From Clostridia bacterium (GTDB lineage Bacteria > Bacillota > Clostridia > Christensenellales > Aristaeellaceae), in NCBI GenBank assembly GCA_017519405.1, contig JAFWSH010000014.1:98192-162191 (forward strand): a stretch of DNA of 64,000 bases. Direction: 5' to 3'. A program made the position numbers and the translations under genes. The notes below the pieces were generated by a model. The model saw only the letters and a list, made by a program, of their open reading frames with translations, did no database searches and was not told the origin of the DNA. Shown piece after piece: positions 59,144 to 64,000 of this stretch. Every line of letters begins with the position of its first letter. Position 1 is the first letter of the stretch.

Positions 59144-59656
59144 TTACACGCTCTTCTTCGCCCAGACTGCCGCCTGCTTCTCGGCAGAAGCCGCGCTGCC
59201 GCCGTGGATGGAGAGCCCGGGCAGCACCGTCGCGCCGGGGCAGGCGGCCCTGATGTCCCGCTCGCTGGAGCCCAGCCCGCTGCCCTCGTTGGTGCAGAAG
59301 GGCACGATCTTCTTCCCGGTCCAGTCGAAGGCCTCCAGCACCGTGAACATGAACATGGGCATGGTGCCCCACCAGTTGGGATAGCCGATGAAGATCGTGT
59401 CGTAGCCCTCCAGACTCTCCGGCAGGCGCTTCACGGCGGGGCGCTCGTTGCCGCGCTGCTCGGCCTGGGCCTCCTTGATGCAGGTCATGTAGGACGCGGA
59501 ATACTCGCGCACCGGCTCCACCTCGAACAGGTCGCCGCCCACAGCCTCCCGGATGAACTCCGCCACCCGCTCGGTGTTGCCCTTGCTGATGCTCTGGATG
59601 CTGCCGTTCACATAGTTCTCGCCCTTGCGGGAGTAGTACAGGATCAGGTTTGCCAT
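59144..59656 (-). CDS. Cytosolic flavodoxin
   Basis: A 170-aa flavodoxin: LILYYSRKGENYVNG as the FMN phosphate loop, SKGNTERVAEFIREAVGG, IFIGYPNWWGTMPMFMFTVL and FCTNEGSGLGSSERDIR. It has no signal peptide, unlike its downstream paralogue, so the pair could shuttle electrons on the two sides of the membrane. ATG 59656 follows GAGGAGAAC. It is the first gene of the operon divergent from a TetR regulator. Confidence 0.88.
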   Translation of the reverse strand: MANLILYYSRKGENYVNGSIQSISKGNTERVAEFIREAVGGDLFEVEPVREYSASYMTCIKEAQAEQRGNERPAVKRLPESLEGYDTIFIGYPNWWGTMPMFMFTVLEAFDWTGKKIVPFCTNEGSGLGSSERDIRAACPGATVLPGLSIHGGSAASAEKQAAVWAKKSV

Positions 59657-59682
59657 CGCGTTCTCCTCCTCAGCAACCCGGG

Positions 59683-59732
59683 TTGCTTAATTCTTACGGT
59701 TTGATTATAATGGACCGTAAGCACAGAAACAA
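59683..59732. promoter_or_regulatory. Face-to-face overlapping promoters with a TetR operator
   Basis: Plus strand: TTGCTT (59683-59688), 17 bases, TATAAT (59706-59711). Minus strand: TTGTTT (59727-59732), 17 bases, TATAAT (59704-59709). The two -10 boxes share the same ATTATAAT. The inverted repeat TTACGGT (59694-59700) / ACCGTAA (59714-59720) encloses both. A repressor bound here would block the regulator and the flavodoxin operon together. Confidence 0.8.
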
Positions 59733-59805
59733 TGGTCACTTTTTCCACGATGAACCCTTATGCCACCTTTTCCGCAAAAGCGTTGCATAAAGTTTGGAGG
59801 ACGGC

Positions 59806-60399
59806 ATGAAGCTGACGGGAACCGAGGATCTGCGGGTGCAGAAAACCATCAGGGCCATCCGCACGGTTTTTGAGCAGATGATCTGCGAGATGGACTACCA
59901 CGAGATGACGGTGAAGGAGCTGTGCGAGCGGGCGAAGATCAACAAGAAGACCTTCTACCGCTACTACCCCGCCCTGGACGACCTGCTGCTGGAACTGCAG
60001 GTGGAGATCTCCTCCGAGTACATCGAGCAGATCTCCCGCTACCGCCTGCCGGAGGAGCTGGACAAGGTCAACGAGGCCTTTTTCCGCTACTCCGTCGGCA
60101 AGGGCGAGGTCTATGAGAAGATCACCTGCGCAGCGAGCTATGTCTCCATCCGCGACACGATGATCGACCGGGTGAACGCGGCCACCTGGCACAAAAGCGC
60201 GTGGTTCAACAACACCCCCGAATGGCAGCGGCACATGGTCATCGTCTATGTCCAGTTCACGATCGTGGAGCTGTACAGGCAGTGGGTGGTGGACGGCAAA
60301 AAGACCCCCGTGGAGGAGGTCATCGCCATGAGCAACCGGCTGATCTGCACGGGGCTGGACGGGTTCCGGAATCCAATTGTTTCCATAAAGACACGCTGA
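59806..60399 (+). CDS. TetR/AcrR-family regulator of the flavodoxin operon
   Basis: The 197-aa regulator has a TetR helix-turn-helix (YHEMTVKELCERAKINKKTF, YRYYPALDDLLLELQ) and a DhaS/TetR_C-like C-terminal domain (FTIVELYRQWVVDGKKTP, SNRLICTGLDGF). ATG 59806 follows GGAGG at five bases; the TTG at 59794 is a poorer start. It diverges from the two flavodoxin genes and surely binds the shared dyad. Its inducer is unknown. Confidence 0.88.
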   Translation: MKLTGTEDLRVQKTIRAIRTVFEQMICEMDYHEMTVKELCERAKINKKTFYRYYPALDDLLLELQVEISSEYIEQISRYRLPEELDKVNEAFFRYSVGKGEVYEKITCAASYVSIRDTMIDRVNAATWHKSAWFNNTPEWQRHMVIVYVQFTIVELYRQWVVDGKKTPVEEVIAMSNRLICTGLDGFRNPIVSIKTR

Positions 60400-60625
60400 A
60401 GCACGCCGGGCAGGTAGCGAGTCATGAGGCCGGAGGAGCCGGGGATCCACAGTCTCCGGCGACGCGGCTTCGACGCCCGGTCGGTGTCCGATGGCCTTCG
60501 GGCTGCTGGAGAATACCATTCCGCTCATGGTGTTCACCATGGGCGATCCCTCTGAAAAAAACCAAGCCCAACGCCTGGCATTTCAGGCGCATGCCAATGG
60601 AAGTATTTGTGAGGATATAAATCTC
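60400..60625. other. Gene-free stretch
   Basis: A frame on the plus strand (60491 onward) runs antisense into the next gene and has no family signature. No terminator with a T-run or RNA gene is visible between the TetR stop and the convergent gene. Confidence 0.4.
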
Positions 60626-61075
60626 TCAAAAGCCGTTCCGCTCAAAGAGCGGCATCACCCGGGCAATATAATCCTCCAGAAGCCGCCTGTCCTCCGGCCA
60701 GATCTCACGGACATAGTGATCATAGTTCCGGACCATGACTTCCGCAATCCCACGCGCCGCGGGCGCAAGGACGAGATAGTGTTCCGGCACCTCCCCGCGG
60801 TTGGCCTGATCGATGATCTCCTGATAGAAGGATTTTGCGTCTCCGGTCCATTCCGCAATCGGCCAGCAGATCATCAGGGTGTACAGTTCGCCCCAGTGCG
60901 AGCCGCCCGCACAGGTGATCAGGCGCTCATGCTTTTTCAGCAGGGCCAGGTCCTCCTGCGGATAATCACCGCGGTATTTTGCACCGTAATCATTATCATA
61001 GCCGCATCGGGCGACAGAAAGCATGTGATAGATGTAATTGGCTTTGCGGTCGGCGATCATCCTGATCCTGTTCAT
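60626..61075 (-). CDS. Protein of unknown function
   Basis: The 149-aa protein is soluble and helical, with many aromatic and charged residues (DRKANYIYHMLSVARCGYDN, GSHWGELYTLMICWPIAEWT, GIAEVMVRNYDHYVREIWPE). ATG 61075 lies nine bases past GGAG; a GTG at 61090 is the alternative start. A minus-strand TACAAT occurs near 61105, but its -35 is weak. No family recognised. It may be the surviving core of a longer gene. Confidence 0.6.
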   Translation of the reverse strand: MNRIRMIADRKANYIYHMLSVARCGYDNDYGAKYRGDYPQEDLALLKKHERLITCAGGSHWGELYTLMICWPIAEWTGDAKSFYQEIIDQANRGEVPEHYLVLAPAARGIAEVMVRNYDHYVREIWPEDRRLLEDYIARVMPLFERNGF

Positions 61076-61417
61076 TCTCGTCATCTCCACAAACTCAAAG
61101 TTATCGATTGTACTTTGCTCCTGCAGTAATTAACTAAGCCAGACCCACCACAAAACAAGCAGCAAAGCAAAGAAAACTATAAGCAGATTCTGTCATGCCA
61201 AGAATTACAGTAGATATCAGTAAACAATTCCTATTATAATCAGACCCATTCCTGATCGTCTGCAAAACGCCGGCTTGTTTTCTGCAGAAACTTTATCGAT
61301 ATCAGATGGCAATTCGCTGACAATCAAGGAGACCACAGCCTCAGGATCTCTTATTATACTTGACGAACCCGGGCGGCAATTAAACACCCGGGAGACGCTT
61401 GTATCGGCGGAGACCTG
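61076..61417. other. AT-rich stretch, no gene seen
   Basis: About 340 bases, clearly richer in A and T than the surroundings, with stop codons in all frames. It separates an unknown gene from a surface-protein fragment that lacks its 5' end. This fits a rearrangement or assembly joint. No terminal repeats were found. Confidence 0.4.
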
Positions 61418-63721
61418 ATGGAATCCAACGGTAGGATCACGATCGACGGCGGCACCTATCTGATCAACAACATCGACGGCGCGGGTATCGGAAGCGCCGA
61501 CCGCAGCAGTTCAGGAGAAGAGATCGTCATCAACGGCGGTAACGTCTCTGTAAATGTACTGGGCAAAAACGGCGCGGGCATCGGCTCGGGCGCCACACAG
61601 TCTGGCGGCGGACGATCCTTCGGCTCCGTACTCATCAACGGCGGCGATGTGACGGTGCACCAGATGGAAGCGGAAAGAGACACTTCTTCGGATGAGCATC
61701 GCGCACACGCCCTCGGCAATTCGGCCGGTGACTACAATTCGTATCAGGGCGGTAAAATCTATGATGCCATCGGCATTGCCGACAACATGCGCCTGACGAT
61801 CCGGACGCGATCCAACAAAACGGACCATGTGGAGACCAGCATCAAGGAAGTCATCAGCAAGGCCTACTATGTCCATGCGGAGCCCTGCCCCCACGAGCGC
61901 TACGGCTACACCTTCACGGGCTGGTATCAGGTGGTGGACGGCGTGGTCTCCGGGACCCCCTTCGACTTTGACACCGCCGTCACCGGGCCCATCGAGCTGC
62001 GGGCCGGGTGGCAGGTGGTGACTGAGCACACCGTCACCTTCGACCCGGACGGCGGCAGCGAGGTGGCGGCGCAGCGGGTGCTCAGCGGCGAGACGGCCGT
62101 CGTGCCCGAGGCGCCGGTCAAGGCCGGCTATACCTTCGTGGGCTGGTACCTCACCGACGGCACCGAGGTGGCGGAGACGCCCTTCGACTTCACCACGCCC
62201 ATCCTGGAAACCACCGTGCTGAAGGCCGTGTGGCGGGAGGTCATCACCGTGACCCTCCTGCCCGGCGACGGCACGGGCGAGGCGGTGGTCATCAGCAGCG
62301 CCGACGAGGCCGGCTGGTCGGAGACCCCGGAGGCGGGCAAGTTCTGCCGGAACAGCAGCGGCGTCCAATTCATGATGCCGGGCATGCCGGAGACCTTCAC
62401 CCCGCCGGAGGGCCTGAGCTTCGACGGCTGGCAGGCGGAGGGCCGGGACCTCCTCATGGAGGCCGGCTGGCCCCTGCTGCCCCTGGATCAGGACGCCTAC
62501 ACCCTCACCGCCCAGTGGTCCAGGCACTACAGCATCACCTGGGCGGAGATGGCGGTGGACGCCTCCTGGATGAGCACCGAAGTGACAGAGGCCCCGGCGG
62601 GCAAGACCGTGGACGTGATGGTGCTGCTCAGCGAGACGCTGTATGACGGCGGCAACGGCCTGCGGCTGCAGTCCCTCACCCTCACCGGCGAGGGGATGGA
62701 TCCTGTCACCATCACCACCGACCGCCACGGCGAGACCCTGGCCTTCCTCACCCCCATCGACGCGAAAAATGGCAGCGTGCTCTACTTCAGCCCGTCCTTC
62801 ACCATGCCCGCCGCGGACGTGACCGTGACGGCCAACTTCCGCGCCTTCACCCCCTGGGCGCTGCTGCAGGAGCGCGTGAACGCCGGCGGCACCGTGACCC
62901 TGGAGCAGGACTATACAGCATCCGCCTCAGATGCGGCGCTGACCATCCCCGAGGGCGTCACCGTGACCCTGGACCTGCAGGGCCATACCCTCAGCCGGGG
63001 CAAGTCCGGCGCCGTGAAGAACGGCAATGTGATCACCGTGGAGGGCACCCTGGTCCTGGAGGACAGCGCCGGCGGCGGCACCATCACCGGCGGCTATAAC
63101 CAGGGCTCCGGCGGCGGCGTGCGGGTGCTGGGAAACCTGACCATGAACGGCGGCACCATCACCGGCAACCAGGCCAGCAGCGGCAGCAGCATCCCCGCGG
63201 TGGGCGGCGGCGTGTACGTGATGGGCACAGCCTCCGTGAACGGCGGCGTTATCACGGGCAACACGGTCAAGGGTGTGGCGAACAACCTGTACCTGCCCCA
63301 GGGCAAGACCATCGCGGTGGGCGAAACCGTCCTCCCGGGTTCGCAGATCAGCGTGACCACGGAGACGGCGCCCACGGCCACGGCACCGGTCGCCTTCACC
63401 GGCGGCCCGGTGGGCGGGAACACGGCATGCTTCTCCAGCGACGCCGGCTATGCCCTGGGCACCCGGAACGGGAGAGCTTGCCTCGTTACCCTGGCGGAGT
63501 TCGCGCCGAATTTCACCCTGCCCACCGGCCTGACCGAGATCGAGGCCGAAGCCTTTGAGGGCGCGGCCATGACCATGGTGTCCGTCCCGGCTGACTGCAC
63601 GGCCATCGGCGACCGTGCCTTCGCGGATTGCCCGAACCTGACGCAGATTTTCATCACGCCCAACGTCACCCTGGGCGAGGATGTGTTTGACGGCTGCGGG
63701 CTGGTGTACGATGCGGTCAAC
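61418..63721 (+). pseudogene. Fragment of a large surface repeat protein (InlB-type B repeats, beta helix, BspA-like repeat)
   Basis: The frame begins inside a GAGIGSG-type beta-helix region (ITIDGGTYLINNIDGAGIGS) with no signal peptide, although GGAGACCTG-ATG could initiate. It continues with InlB/Flg_new B repeats (GYTFTGWYQVVDG, VTFDPDGGSEV, GYTFVGWYLTDG), a right-handed beta helix of TGGYNQGSGGGV and NGGTITGN motifs, and a BspA-type leucine-rich repeat (LTEIEAEAFEGAAM, TAIGDRAFADCP). At about 63720 the reading frame enters the Hsp20 terminator and continues antisense to Hsp20 to 63907. Both natural ends are therefore missing. The intact protein would be a cell-surface adhesin. Confidence 0.7.
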
Positions 63722-63769
63722 AAAAAACAAGCCCGCAGCCCGGCTCGTAAGAACCAGACTGCAGGCTTG
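63722..63769 (-). terminator. Terminator of the Hsp20 gene
   Basis: On the minus strand CAAGCCTGCAG (63759-63769) pairs with CTGCGGGCTTG (63728-63738, one mismatch), followed by TTTTTT at 63722-63727. Confidence 0.8.
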
Positions 63770-63777
63770 CAGCGTGT

Positions 63778-64000
63778 TTATCCTTCAATCAAAATCTGTT
63801 TCTTTTCAGGAACCTTCGGAGCTTCCTTCTTAGGAATCATCAGGCTCAGTACACCATTCTCGAACTTGGCTTTTATGTCATCTTCAGTAATGCTCTCACC
63901 CACGTAGAAGCTGCGCTGCATGGTGCCGACGTAACGCTCCTGACGAAGCATCTTACCCTTGTTCTCCTTGTTCAAACTCTTCTCGGTGGAGATGGTCAGG
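63778..64000 (-). CDS. Hsp20/small heat-shock protein, 5' part beyond window
   Basis: The last 73 codons of an alpha-crystallin-type chaperone enter from the right edge in an open frame (LTISTEKSLNKENKGKM). They continue with RYVGTMQRSFYVGESITED, KAKFENGVLSLMIPKKE and the C-terminal KKQILIEG, whose I-x-I/L anchor is typical. The GVLSL motif (A-x-x-x-n-GVL) identifies the family. It prevents aggregation of unfolded proteins. The start codon is outside the window. Confidence 0.88.
   Translation of the reverse strand, partial: LTISTEKSLNKENKGKMLRQERYVGTMQRSFYVGESITEDDIKAKFENGVLSLMIPKKEAPKVPEKKQILIEG

Noticed and set aside
60491-61129. 212-aa plus-strand frame
   Set aside because: Mostly antisense to the unknown gene at 60626-61075, which has the better ribosome binding site and protein-like composition.
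63722-63907. Last 62 codons of the surface-protein frame
   Set aside because: They pass through the Hsp20 terminator and the antisense of Hsp20, so they are read-through, not native sequence.
1-64000. CRISPR arrays, tRNA or rRNA genes
   Set aside because: I saw no regularly spaced direct repeats, cloverleaf patterns or conserved rRNA segments while reading the window; a covariance-model scan was not possible.

Overview
The window is about 60% GC and looks like a Clostridia-type member of the Bacillota, probably from gut or rumen. The pointers are a CotH-family spore-coat kinase, a DUF3793 gene, YhfC-type and DUF6796-type membrane proteins, extended Shine-Dalgarno sites and many class I SAM methyltransferases. 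No genus can be named. At least twelve genes are cut, fused or frameshifted, often at abrupt junctions. This suggests heavy gene decay, or possibly metagenome-assembly joins.

Region 1 (1-4.6 kb) holds the end of a secreted protein, a junction between two gene fragments, a Ca2+-type P2 ATPase, and a small WYL-like regulator on the minus strand with its own promoter.

Region 2 (4.7-25.3 kb) is the centrepiece: a nine-gene, 20-kb plus-strand operon ending in a strong terminator. It encodes a membrane protein with extracellular Ig/cadherin-like repeats, a bacterial tubulin-like GTPase of 1199 aa, an unrecognised 791-aa protein, a zinc-ribbon P-loop GTPase, a 1658-aa GTPase-associated helical protein, three paralogous four-helix membrane proteins, and a second ectodomain/one-TM/cytosolic-tail protein homologous to the first. 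Three of the membrane proteins end in a flexible linker followed by the same C-terminal Pro-Arg-Val. I read this as a membrane-anchored, tubulin/GTPase-driven system, possibly a conflict (defence) system, next to a divergent WYL-like regulator.

Region 3 (25.3-35.2 kb) holds degraded transporter and Ntn-hydrolase pieces, a beta-propeller lipoprotein, a sugar-catabolism pair (Gfo/Idh/MocA oxidoreductase and TIM-barrel isomerase), a split chromate transporter, a CotH protein, and a MerR-YhfC pair under a promoter with 19-bp spacing.

Region 4 (35.2-45.1 kb) starts with a truncated IS110 element abutting a truncated DUF3793 gene. A five-gene minus operon follows (BAAT-type hydrolase, MBL hydrolase, two methyltransferases, HMA metal-binding protein). 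Beyond it is a TetR-controlled redox operon (aldo/keto reductase, DUF362, permease, flavodoxin, DUF4405 remnant).

Region 5 (45.5-57.4 kb) is a long plus operon: alpha/beta hydrolase, DUF6796 proteins, a paired exporter-fold ABC system like siderophore importers, methyltransferases, two ATC-hydrolase-like proteins and small membrane proteins. The dyad GTTAG-N6-CTAAC occurs four times, in front of the DUF3793 gene, the methyltransferase operon (twice) and this operon. It probably marks a DtxR-type metal regulon linking them.

Region 6 (57.5-64 kb) has a frameshifted aldo/keto reductase, two flavodoxins, a divergent TetR regulator with overlapping promoters, an unrecognised protein, a surface-protein fragment lacking both ends, and the 3' part of an Hsp20 gene.
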